Shown here in pieces: positions 1 to 5,853 of a stretch of 7,768 nucleotides of DNA (position 1 is its first letter; every line of letters starts with the position of its first letter). Under the pieces are notes generated by a model, which searched no databases, had not been told where the DNA came from, and saw only the letters and a program-made list of their open reading frames with translations. The position numbers were made by a program, and so were the translations under genes. Source of the DNA: CAZAFM01 sp964484395 (lineage in GTDB: Bacteria; Campylobacterota; Campylobacteria; Campylobacterales; CAZAFM01); the NCBI GenBank assembly GCA_964484395.1, contig CAZAFM010000093.1:1-7768 (forward strand), read 5' to 3'.

Positions 1-473
1 CCTAAACTAAATATATACTTCTGCTCAATCTCATGAGCATCCTCAAACGCCTCTTCACCAAGAAAGAGACTCTCCTCTTTCAATCCTCCACCAAGTGAAG
101 TGCTAAAACTCTCAAAAAGTCTAAAAGAGGCTTTATTGCTAGGATTAATTGTTGTCTCTATCTCCATTATATCTGGGTTTTTCTCAATAATAAATTTCAA
201 CATCTTCTTTGCAACCCCCTGACCTCTTGCAAGCTCACTAACTACAACCTGCCAAACAAAAAGTCTATGCTCTATTGCAGGTACCTTGTAAGCTGAAGTA
301 AAACCAACAACCCTATTATCTTTTGTTGCAATACAGGAGGTCTTACCAAAATGCTCAGCTATTACGGCATACGCATATAGGGAGTTTAGATCAAGAGGTG
401 GAGAGTTTTTTATCAATCTATGTATTTCTTTTGCATCATTCTTTGTAGGAAAATCCAAATCTATGGTGTCCAA
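1..473 (-). CDS. ectA: L-2,4-diaminobutyrate acetyltransferase EctA (3' end cut by window edge)
   Basis: This cytoplasmic GNAT enzyme transfers acetyl from acetyl-CoA to L-2,4-diaminobutyrate, the second step of ectoine synthesis from aspartate semialdehyde. The 157 visible codons carry the EctA signature in order: PPLDLNSLY at residues 25-33, EHF at 40-42, GFTSAY at 57-62, FVWQVVV at 72-78, the acetyl-CoA loop ARGQG at 82-86, and ETTINPSNKAS at 106-116. The usual family length is about 160-190 residues, so only a few C-terminal residues should be missing. The start is a TTG: an in-frame TAA lies just upstream and AGGA sits 5 bases before the TTG. ectB and ectC would be expected beyond the left edge, but this cannot be seen. 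Family assignment is firm; the salt-protection role is inferred from the family. Confidence 0.9.
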   Translation of the reverse strand, partial: MDTIDLDFPTKNDAKEIHRLIKNSPPLDLNSLYAYAVIAEHFGKTSCIATKDNRVVGFTSAYKVPAIEHRLFVWQVVVSELARGQGVAKKMLKFIIEKNPDIMEIETTINPSNKASFRLFESFSTSLGGGLKEESLFLGEEAFEDAHEIEQKYIFSL

Positions 474-499
474 AAAGTTCCTTTTTTATGTTTTTAAAT

Positions 500-528
500 A
501 GTATAGTATAAATATTTTATAATGTCAA
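500..528 (-). promoter_or_regulatory. Sigma-70-type promoter of ectA
   Basis: On the minus strand TTGACA (528-523) is followed by a 17-base spacer and TATACT (505-500). The predicted transcript start is near 493, giving a leader of about 20 bases that contains the AGGA ribosome site. A second overlapping TATACT (510-505) would give a 12-base spacer and is less likely. A consensus -35 is notable in an organism whose other promoters look T-rich and -10 driven. Confidence 0.7.
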
Positions 529-543
529 ATTTATTTCATTTTG

Positions 544-562
544 ATTACACAATATATGTAAT
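544..562. promoter_or_regulatory. Inverted repeat upstream of the ectA promoter, possible regulator site
   Basis: ATTACA (544-549) and TGTAAT (557-562) form a perfect 6-bp inverted repeat with a 7-base spacer. Its near edge is 15 bases upstream of the ectA -35, a position suited to an activator or an upstream operator. It lies between merR and ectA. The sequence is AT-rich, so chance occurrence is possible and no regulator can be named. Confidence 0.3.
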
Positions 563-571
563 AAATTTACA

Positions 572-913
572 CTAAAATTTTTCAAGCTCTATCTCTTGGG
601 AGTCCTCTTTTGAGCCTAACTCCATTTCAGCTTCTTTATAATACTCCTCTTTTTCAGACTCTTTTAGCTTTGGAAAAAGCTCATCAATAATAAACCTCAC
701 ACCATTTGCATTTATCCGTTTATAAGCTGCTAGGTAGTGAACAAGTCCAATAAGTCTCATATCATTTAGTGAATAGAGTTTCTTCACTGTTCCGTTGTGG
801 CTTGGAAGCAGTTTTTTCTCTTCATACATACGAAGAGTTCTCTGCTTTATATTGAGTATATCAGCAGCAGTGCTTAAAGCAATAATGGGCATTTTGTTAT
901 CTATGTATGCCAT
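572..913 (-). CDS. MerR-family (HspR-like) transcriptional regulator
   Basis: A small DNA-binding regulator of 113 residues. Residues 9-31 form the MerR helix-turn-helix, with the typical ..AADILNI..RTLRMYEEK.LL pattern that resembles HspR. A wing containing KKLYS (44-48) and a further helical segment follow, then a charged C-terminal tail rich in Glu and Lys. There is no cysteine, so a metal- or redox-sensing MerR is unlikely. The frame stays open to a GTG at 919, but that codon lies inside the AGGAG ribosome site (923-919). The ATG at 913, five bases after AGGAG, is the likely start. The gene lies 65 bases beyond nusA and upstream of ectA, all on the same strand. Its target is unknown; autoregulation is suggested by the dyad at 912-940. 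Confidence 0.8.
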   Translation of the reverse strand: MAYIDNKMPIIALSTAADILNIKQRTLRMYEEKKLLPSHNGTVKKLYSLNDMRLIGLVHYLAAYKRINANGVRFIIDELFPKLKESEKEEYYKEAEMELGSKEDSQEIELEKF

Positions 914-940
914 AATCACTCCTAATTTTTGAGTGATTAT
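912..940. promoter_or_regulatory. Perfect 10-bp inverted repeat over the merR -10 and ribosome site (probable autoregulatory operator)
   Basis: ATAATCACTC (912-921) and GAGTGATTAT (931-940) are perfectly complementary, with a 9-base spacer. One arm overlaps the candidate -10 of the MerR-family gene; the other covers its AGGAG site and the first two bases of its ATG. MerR proteins bind as dimers to such dyads, so autorepression fits. If transcription starts upstream of 940, the same repeat could form an RNA hairpin hiding the ribosome site. Confidence 0.6.
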
Positions 941-941
941 A
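936..941 (-). promoter_or_regulatory. Candidate -10 box of the MerR-family gene
   Basis: The minus strand reads TATAAT (941-936), preceded by a T-rich run (about 942-958) and no good -35 hexamer. This is the pattern common in Campylobacterota promoters. Transcription would start near 929, giving a short leader before the ATG at 913. Read-through from nusA is also possible. Confidence 0.45.
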
Positions 942-978
942 ACATAAAAAAAGGAAAATTCTTACTTAATATGTGGAA

Positions 979-2121
979 TTAGTTTTTAAATAGTGAAGCA
1001 AGTGAGGATATATCTTTTTTCTCTGTACTAGATGTGTCACCACCATCTGCATCTCTTGATATGGAGCTCTCTTTTTCTGTAATCTCAATATCATAGCCTG
1101 TTAGCATTGAAGCTAGTTTTATATTTGTTCCTTTTTTACCTATTGCTTTTGCTTTTTCGCCTGCTGGGATGACAACTTTTGCTATTTTTCTATCTTCATT
1201 TTCTTGGTCTTCTTCGATTTTTACACTATTTATAAGTGCTGGACTAAGCGATCTTGATATAAATATCTCTGGAGTCTCAGAATACTCTATGCAGTCTATG
1301 TTTTCGTTTTTTAGCTCACTACTAACAGCACTTATTCTTACACCTTTTACACCAACTGTAGCTCCTACTGGGTCAACCTTTGCTGAGTCTGATTTTAGAG
1401 CTATTTTTGCTCTCTCACCTGGAATTCTTGCTGATTTTACTATCTCTACCTCACCATCTTTTATCTCAGGCACTTCAAGCTTTAGTAGCTCTTCTAAAAA
1501 TTTCGGGGTTGTACGAGATAGCTCTACCATAATCCCCGCTTTTTTATCAAAAGTTACATGTCGTAGGACTGATTTTACCACACTTCCTACTTTGAAACTC
1601 TCCCCTTTAATGCGGTTTTTCATAGGCATTATGGCTCTTATCTCATCTATCTCTATGTATGTGTTTTCAAAGTCATCCACCCTAACTACACTTCCTGAGA
1701 CTATTTTTCCCTTCATAGAAACAAACTTCTGAAAAAGGTGGTTCTCTAGCATCCTTTGTATCTGATACTCTATGTTTTTATAGAGGTCATTTACTGCACC
1801 TCTTCCCATATTATCTATAGACATCTCATACTTTAGCTCATCACCTATAGCCATATCTGGATCTATCTTTCTGGCCTCTTCTAGAGTAATATAAATATCT
1901 CTATCCTCTGCCTCATCACTACCATCTTCTACAACAGTAACTATCTGAAAAACTTTTATATTTTTACTTTTTTCATCCAACTCTGTTTCAAAGTTCAAAT
2001 CTCTACCAAATGTATTCCTACAAGTTCTAAGCATAGCTTCATTTAGCGCTTCTTTTACGCTATCAGGCTCAAGCCCTTTTTCATAAGCTATAGAATCTAC
2101 AATATCAAGTATTCTTTCCAA
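979..2121 (-). CDS. nusA: Transcription termination/antitermination factor NusA
   Basis: NusA binds RNA polymerase and nascent RNA and modulates pausing, termination and antitermination. The 380-residue protein has the N-terminal polymerase-binding domain (about 1-125), an S1 domain (about 135-200), KH1 with GVKG at 257-260 inside the conserved PVGATVGVKGVRI stretch, and KH2 with GKKG at 328-331. A short low-complexity acidic/Ser tail follows. The C-terminal acidic repeats of the about 495-residue E. coli protein are absent, which is usual outside the gamma group. The start is a TTG at 2121: an in-frame TAA lies four codons upstream and AAGG sits about 7 bases before it. The stress-protein gene ends 73 bases upstream on the same strand, so co-transcription is possible. 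Confidence 0.95.
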   Translation of the reverse strand: MERILDIVDSIAYEKGLEPDSVKEALNEAMLRTCRNTFGRDLNFETELDEKSKNIKVFQIVTVVEDGSDEAEDRDIYITLEEARKIDPDMAIGDELKYEMSIDNMGRGAVNDLYKNIEYQIQRMLENHLFQKFVSMKGKIVSGSVVRVDDFENTYIEIDEIRAIMPMKNRIKGESFKVGSVVKSVLRHVTFDKKAGIMVELSRTTPKFLEELLKLEVPEIKDGEVEIVKSARIPGERAKIALKSDSAKVDPVGATVGVKGVRISAVSSELKNENIDCIEYSETPEIFISRSLSPALINSVKIEEDQENEDRKIAKVVIPAGEKAKAIGKKGTNIKLASMLTGYDIEITEKESSISRDADGGDTSSTEKKDISSLASLFKN

Positions 2122-2194
2122 AACTAACCTTTAACATCAAAATAAGTTCACAATTCTATGGTAGATAGGCTTGAATATAGGTTAGAGTAGAGTA

Positions 2195-3025
2195 TCATTG
2201 GGTGCTTATAATCAGTACATCTAGTTTTGAGGCCTCAAGAATATCAAATGCTATGAAGCTAAAGTTCCCAGTTGTGTGAATTAGGACTAGGTCGTGTGTA
2301 GAGCACTCATTAGCATCTTTAAAATTATGTGTCTCTATTCCATCTCGCTTTAGTACATACCTATACCTTGAATCACCCCCTTCAAGAGTTCTTATAAACT
2401 CATTAGCACTATCTTTAGTGGCATTTACTATACTGCTTTGGTACTCTTGGGCTTCACTATGGTCTAGTCCATATACATTTAATCTACTTTCAAACGGAAG
2501 AGTATATGAGTGATACAGTGTGAAACTTGCTTCAGGAAAGAGTCTTGAAGTAGCTTCAAGTGCTTCTTTAGATGCCTCTGAGAAATCACTAATGGCTAGG
2601 ATTTTTTTGACTTTTATCTCATTACTATTTTTGACAACAAGTACTGGGGCTTTAGTGCTTCTAACTATCTCTTTAGTACTAGAGCCTAAAAAAAACTCCT
2701 CAATCAAGCCACTCTCGCCACTGCTCCCAACAACAACAAGATTAGCTCCCATCTCTTCTGATTTCAGAGCTACATCTCTCTTCACAACTCCCTCAATGAC
2801 ATGCATTCTACTTCTATCTACTTCGGGAATGTGTTTATCTAGATATTCTAGTGCATTTTTATGTATCGCATCAATGTCCTTTGTACCACCAAAAAACCCA
2901 CTCTCAACAATGTGTAGTATATCTACCTCTGAATCTGTTTTTTTAGCAAAGTCTAGGGTTTTAGAAATCACACCTAAAGTACTATCTGAGAGATCTGTGG
3001 CTATTAGTATTTTTAGATTTTGCAT
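2195..3025 (-). CDS. Tandem-domain universal stress protein (UspA family)
   Basis: A 276-residue cytoplasmic protein with two Usp domains. Domain 1 (about 3-131) begins LKILIATDLS, ends in PVLVVK, and carries the nucleotide-binding glycines G100, G103 and G114-S115. The gap between the second and third glycine is 10 residues rather than the usual 9. Domain 2 (about 140-276) begins KILAISDFS, but at the matching place has TTGNFSFIAF without the glycine-serine motif, so it is probably unable to bind ATP. The frame extends to a GTG at 3061; the ATG at 3025 is preferred because AGGAG lies 5 bases upstream and the protein then starts like other Usp proteins. It is divergent from the PII-like/CBS/DUF1538 unit. 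The stress to which it responds is unknown. Confidence 0.87.
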   Translation of the reverse strand: MQNLKILIATDLSDSTLGVISKTLDFAKKTDSEVDILHIVESGFFGGTKDIDAIHKNALEYLDKHIPEVDRSRMHVIEGVVKRDVALKSEEMGANLVVVGSSGESGLIEEFFLGSSTKEIVRSTKAPVLVVKNSNEIKVKKILAISDFSEASKEALEATSRLFPEASFTLYHSYTLPFESRLNVYGLDHSEAQEYQSSIVNATKDSANEFIRTLEGGDSRYRYVLKRDGIETHNFKDANECSTHDLVLIHTTGNFSFIAFDILEASKLDVLIISTQ

Positions 3026-3030
3026 ATCTG

Positions 3031-3035
3031 CTCCT
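3031..3035 (-). promoter_or_regulatory. Ribosome site deciding the stress-protein start
   Basis: AGGAG on the minus strand is 5 bases before the ATG at 3025. A second site, AAGGAG (3070-3065), precedes the in-frame GTG at 3061 by only 3 bases, which is too close for efficient initiation. The inner ATG is therefore chosen, though two start sites remain possible. Confidence 0.6.
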
Positions 3036-3077
3036 ACATTTTGTATTATTTTAGTGTACACAATCTCCTTAAAAAGA

Positions 3078-3099
3078 TAGCTTTAAAATAATTAAGCTA
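3078..3099. promoter_or_regulatory. Inverted repeat between divergent genes, possible operator
   Basis: TAGCTT (3078-3083) and AAGCTA (3094-3099) form a perfect 6-bp dyad with a 10-base AT spacer. It lies in the spacer between the stress-protein gene and the PII-like gene and overlaps the candidate -10 of the latter. A weak minus-strand promoter (TTGTAG 3102-3097, 18-base spacer, TATCTT 3078-3073) also overlaps it. Joint control of both directions is possible but unproven. Confidence 0.35.
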
Positions 3100-3103
3100 C
3101 AAT
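3098..3103 (+). promoter_or_regulatory. Candidate -10 box for the PII-like/CBS/DUF1538 unit
   Basis: TACAAT is 21 bases upstream of the ATG at 3125, with start predicted near 3110 and AAGG (3114-3117) as ribosome site. No convincing -35 is present. It is the only plausible -10 between the divergent genes on this strand. Confidence 0.4.
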
Positions 3104-3124
3104 TTTTCAAAAAAAGGCTTATCT

Positions 3125-3472
3125 ATGAAGTTTGTCGCATTAGCCATCATTACCTCAAGCGAGCATGAGGATAAAATGAAAAAAATAGCAAAAGAGGCAG
3201 GAGCTACTGGAGCTACAATCATACAGGCAAGAGGAAGCGGATATGAGGAGAAGAAAAGCTTTTTCTCTTTGACTTTTGAAGGAAACCACACAATACTTCT
3301 ATATCTTTTAGAAAAAAAGATGTCAAAAAGCGTTCTAAAGGCTATAAAAAAAGATGTTGATGGTGACAAAAGCAGTGTAGTGGCATTTACGATGCCTATA
3401 AATGACATTGTTGGACTAGATCAAAATCTTTTAAATAGTTTTGAAGAAAACATAAAAACAGAGGAGCTTTGA
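3125..3472 (+). CDS. PII-like (GlnB-superfamily) signalling protein
   Basis: A 115-residue protein with the PII ferredoxin-like pattern: strand FVALAIIT (3-10), a helix about 13-24, GATGATIIQARGSG (26-39) matching the second strand and turn before the T-loop, strand TILLYLL (56-62), helix MSKSVLKAI (66-74), then SSVVAFTMP (83-91). The T-loop region (about 40-55) is roughly eight residues shorter than in GlnB, and the GlnB stretch TGKIGDGKIFV is not conserved. Uridylylation as in GlnB is therefore not predicted. PII proteins bind nucleotides or metabolites and switch a partner, often a membrane transporter. The stop overlaps the next gene's ATG by one base, so it very probably works with the CBS and DUF1538 proteins downstream. 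The ligand is unknown. Confidence 0.75.
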   Translation: MKFVALAIITSSEHEDKMKKIAKEAGATGATIIQARGSGYEEKKSFFSLTFEGNHTILLYLLEKKMSKSVLKAIKKDVDGDKSSVVAFTMPINDIVGLDQNLLNSFEENIKTEEL

Positions 3473-3867
3473 TGGAACAAGTACTAGTTGAAAACATTAT
3501 GAAAAAAGATGTGGCTACAATAAAACCATACGCCACACTAAAAGAAGCCATGAGGATGATGAAACAAAAAGGGCTTAAATCCCTAGTGGTTGATAAGAGA
3601 AGTAGTAGTGATGCTTATGGGATTATCACAAATACTCAGATTCTAAAAATGATATTAGCAGAAGATGGGGATATAGAGCTTCTAAATGTATATGATGTAT
3701 ACAAAAAACCAGCCTTCTTTGTCTCAGCCAAGCTAGATGTCAAATATGCAGCTAAAATCATGATAGAACATGACATAAAAAGAGTAATTGTTTCTGATAA
3801 CAATGAGCTAAAGGGCGTTCTTTCTGTAACAGACCTTACTGATTATCTAATATCTATGGTCGAATAG
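3472..3867 (+). CDS. Stand-alone CBS-pair protein
   Basis: A 131-residue protein made only of two CBS domains, at about 7-62 (IMKKDVATIKPYATLKEAMRMM at its start) and 73-130 (ending GVLSVTDLTDYLISM). CBS pairs usually bind adenine nucleotides (AMP, ATP, SAM and others) and control attached or partner enzymes and channels. The start is the ATG at 3472, overlapping the TGA of the PII-like gene as TGATG, with GAGGAG 5 bases upstream. The preceding TTG at 3469 is in frame but less well placed. The DUF1538 gene starts 13 bases after its stop. Translational coupling and position suggest it is a second cytoplasmic sensor for the same transporter. No output domain is present. Confidence 0.85.
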   Translation: MEQVLVENIMKKDVATIKPYATLKEAMRMMKQKGLKSLVVDKRSSSDAYGIITNTQILKMILAEDGDIELLNVYDVYKKPAFFVSAKLDVKYAAKIMIEHDIKRVIVSDNNELKGVLSVTDLTDYLISMVE

Positions 3868-3880
3868 GGTGTAAATGTAG

Positions 3881-5395
3881 ATGAGAGAGATTATCACCCA
3901 GTTTAGATTAACACTACTAGAATCGCTTAATAATTTAATACCTATACTACTTATTATTGTGGGCTTCCAGCTCTTTGTATTCCAGAGTGTGCCTGGGGAT
4001 GTAGGTAGTATTGTTTTAGGAATGGTGATTGTAGTTGTTGGGGTTGCCTTTTTCTTAATGGGTCTAGAGATTGGGGTTTTTCCTCTTGGTAATAGTCTCT
4101 CTAATGAGTTTTTGGAGCAAAGATCAATTGTTATTTTCACTGTTTTTGGGTTTGCGCTAGGGTTTTCTGCCTCTATAGCAGAGCCTGCTATTATAGCTGT
4201 GGCTACACAAGCTGAGGATATTACAGGTGGGCAACTTGATGCTTTTACTTTAAGGCTTATTATTGCTACTTCTGTTGGACTTATTACTGGATTTGGTATT
4301 TTGCGCTCACTTCTAGGCTGGCCTATTGCAAAAATACTTATTGGTGGCTACATCATAGTCTTAGTTATTACATACTTTGCACCTAGAGATATTGTTGGAC
4401 TTGCCTATGACTCTGGAGGGGTAGCTACAAATGTTGCTACTGTTCCTTTGATAGTGGCACTTGGAATTGGTATAGCCTCATCTCTTCAAGGTAGAAGCGT
4501 GCTAAAAGATGGGTTTGGATTTGTAGCATTAGCAGCTATTACTCCTATGATAAGCATTCAGCTATATGGGATGATTGCTTTACCTGATGGTCTTGTGATT
4601 GATGCCTCAAAAGAGGTGGTAGATACAACTGAAGTTGCAGCAAAAAAGGTTGAATTAGGTGTATTAGATGTTATGCTAGGACTACTTGATACACTAAAAA
4701 ACATCTTACCAATTATCTTGACTATACTCATATTTCAGTATGTAGTTCTTAGAAAACATCTCCCTGCGCCTTTTCGTGTATTTTTGGGTTTTGTTTTTTT
4801 AGTTATTGGTCTTTATGGGTTTATTGTTGGTATTAAGCTTGGGCTTTTTCCTATTGGTGAATCTATTGCTTCAAGCCTTGTGGAGCTTCAAAGTCACTTT
4901 TTTATCTATCTTTTTGCATTTTTGATAGGGTTTGGTACTACTATGGCAGAGCCAGCACTAGTAGCAGTTATTAAGCAAGCAAGTCGCTACTCTGAGGTAG
5001 CTTTAAATGTTAAGATTATTAGAATACTAGTTGCTATTGGTGTGGGTTTTGGGATACTACTAGGAACTTATAAGATTGTTCAAGGATATGATATATGGCT
5101 TCTAATTACTATTCTCTACTCTTTTGTAGTTTTTTTGACAATATTTGCTCCTTCAAGAATGGTCGCTTTTGCATTTGATTTAGGTGGAGTTACTACTTCT
5201 GAGATAACAGTTCCTATAGTTACTGCTTTTGGAGTATATCTAGCTACGAATATTGAGGGTAGAAATGTCTTAAGTGATGGGTTTGGACTTATTGCATTTG
5301 CTTCTATTTTTCCTATGATTACAGTTTTGGGATACTCTATTTTGATAGAAAACATTCAAAAACTCACAAAACTCAGGCAAAAAACAAGTGTCTAG
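3881..5395 (+). CDS. Duplicated DUF1538 integral membrane protein (UmpA-UmpB-like fusion), putative cation/H+ antiporter
   Basis: A 504-residue, very hydrophobic inner-membrane protein with about a dozen membrane segments. It consists of two homologous halves, about 1-235 and 265-490, joined by a polar linker rich in Lys, Glu and Val. Each half repeats the same motifs in the same order: FPLGNS (67-72) and FPIGES (323-328); AEPAIIAV (100-107) and AEPALVAV (356-363); DSGGVATNVATVP (177-189) and DLGGVTTSEITVP (433-445); GRSVLKDGFG (204-213) and GRNVLSDGFG (460-469). These mark DUF1538. From memory, the separate UmpA and UmpB proteins of a Halomonas species were reported to act together as a Na+(Li+,K+)/H+ antiporter; here both halves are one chain. 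The upstream PII-like and CBS genes suggest nucleotide- or metabolite-gated activity. Substrate and direction are inferred, not shown. Confidence 0.85.
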   Translation: MREIITQFRLTLLESLNNLIPILLIIVGFQLFVFQSVPGDVGSIVLGMVIVVVGVAFFLMGLEIGVFPLGNSLSNEFLEQRSIVIFTVFGFALGFSASIAEPAIIAVATQAEDITGGQLDAFTLRLIIATSVGLITGFGILRSLLGWPIAKILIGGYIIVLVITYFAPRDIVGLAYDSGGVATNVATVPLIVALGIGIASSLQGRSVLKDGFGFVALAAITPMISIQLYGMIALPDGLVIDASKEVVDTTEVAAKKVELGVLDVMLGLLDTLKNILPIILTILIFQYVVLRKHLPAPFRVFLGFVFLVIGLYGFIVGIKLGLFPIGESIASSLVELQSHFFIYLFAFLIGFGTTMAEPALVAVIKQASRYSEVALNVKIIRILVAIGVGFGILLGTYKIVQGYDIWLLITILYSFVVFLTIFAPSRMVAFAFDLGGVTTSEITVPIVTAFGVYLATNIEGRNVLSDGFGLIAFASIFPMITVLGYSILIENIQKLTKLRQKTSV

Positions 5396-5441
5396 TGAGA
5401 ACTACAGGATATAGAGAAACTTTTATATCTTCTTTATCCTA

Positions 5442-5450
5442 TGCTATAAT
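5442..5450 (+). promoter_or_regulatory. Extended -10 promoter for the MntA/HepT pair
   Basis: TGCTATAAT is an extended -10 (TGn plus consensus TATAAT) preceded by a T-rich stretch, with no clear -35. Transcription would start near 5457, about 16 bases before the TTG at 5473. It lies inside the open frame beginning at 5395 and argues against that upstream start. Confidence 0.6.
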
Positions 5451-5472
5451 CAACAAAAAACTAGGGTTGTGT

Positions 5473-5853
5473 TTGCTAAACTACAAAAAAAGAATCTATG
5501 GAAAAACCAAACAGATTTCAACAGAAGAGCTAAAAAGAATTTTAAACTCACCTATGTTTGCATACATAAAAATAGCACTTCTTTTTGGTAGTAGAGCTAG
5601 TGATAGTTATGGAGAGAGAAGCGACTATGACTTTGCTTTTTTGATGGAGGATTTAGGAGATGAGAGCTGGGGGATGTTAGCTAGAGCCTATGCTGATATA
5701 AACAGCGCCTTTGGGCTAAAAGAGTGTGACTATGATATCATCAATCTATCATCTCTAAGCCCATCCTTGTCACATACTATCTCTAAAAAACATATTTTGC
5801 TAAAAGGTAGTCAAGATGAACTTTCAGAAGTACTTAGAAACCACCAAAGCTAG
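5473..5853 (+). CDS. mntA: MntA-type minimal nucleotidyltransferase antitoxin
   Basis: A small pol-beta-fold nucleotidyltransferase. In studied MntA/HepT pairs this protein AMPylates the HEPN toxin and silences it. The catalytic signature GSx10DxD is complete: G39-S40, then D51 and D53 within SDYDFAF. A later Asp in CDYDIINL probably supplies the third carboxylate. The frame is open from a GTG at 5395 that overlaps the DUF1538 stop, but that codon has no ribosome site and an extended -10 lies after it. The TTG at 5473, six bases after AGGG (5463-5466), is preferred and gives 126 residues, near the usual size for MntA. It overlaps the HEPN gene by 38 bases. If the GTG is used instead the protein has 152 residues. 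Confidence 0.8.
   Translation: MLNYKKRIYGKTKQISTEELKRILNSPMFAYIKIALLFGSRASDSYGERSDYDFAFLMEDLGDESWGMLARAYADINSAFGLKECDYDIINLSSLSPSLSHTISKKHILLKGSQDELSEVLRNHQS

Noticed and set aside
914..919. GTG start for the MerR-like gene at 919
   Set aside because: The codon is part of the AGGAG ribosome site itself; the ATG at 913 has correct spacing.
1169..1732. 187-codon plus-strand open frame
   Set aside because: It lies wholly antisense to nusA, is Ser/Thr/Phe-rich as expected for a shadow of that gene, and shows no family motif.
2122..2194. Separate nusA promoter
   Set aside because: A TAGAAT-like box is present on the minus strand but without a supporting -35 or extended -10; read-through from the stress gene is equally likely.
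3054..3061. GTGTACAC palindrome as an operator
   Set aside because: Only 8 bp, single copy, inside the leader of the stress gene; chance occurrence is likely.
2520..3080. 186-codon plus-strand open frame
   Set aside because: Antisense to the universal stress protein gene, low-complexity Ser/Leu composition, no recognised domain.
3097..3408. 103-codon minus-strand open frame
   Set aside because: Antisense to the PII-like gene, whose fold pattern and ribosome site are convincing.
3847..4140. 97-codon minus-strand open frame
   Set aside because: Antisense to the first DUF1538 repeat; Thr/Pro/Ile-rich shadow.
5116..5355. 79-codon minus-strand open frame
   Set aside because: Antisense to the second DUF1538 repeat, no motif or ribosome site.
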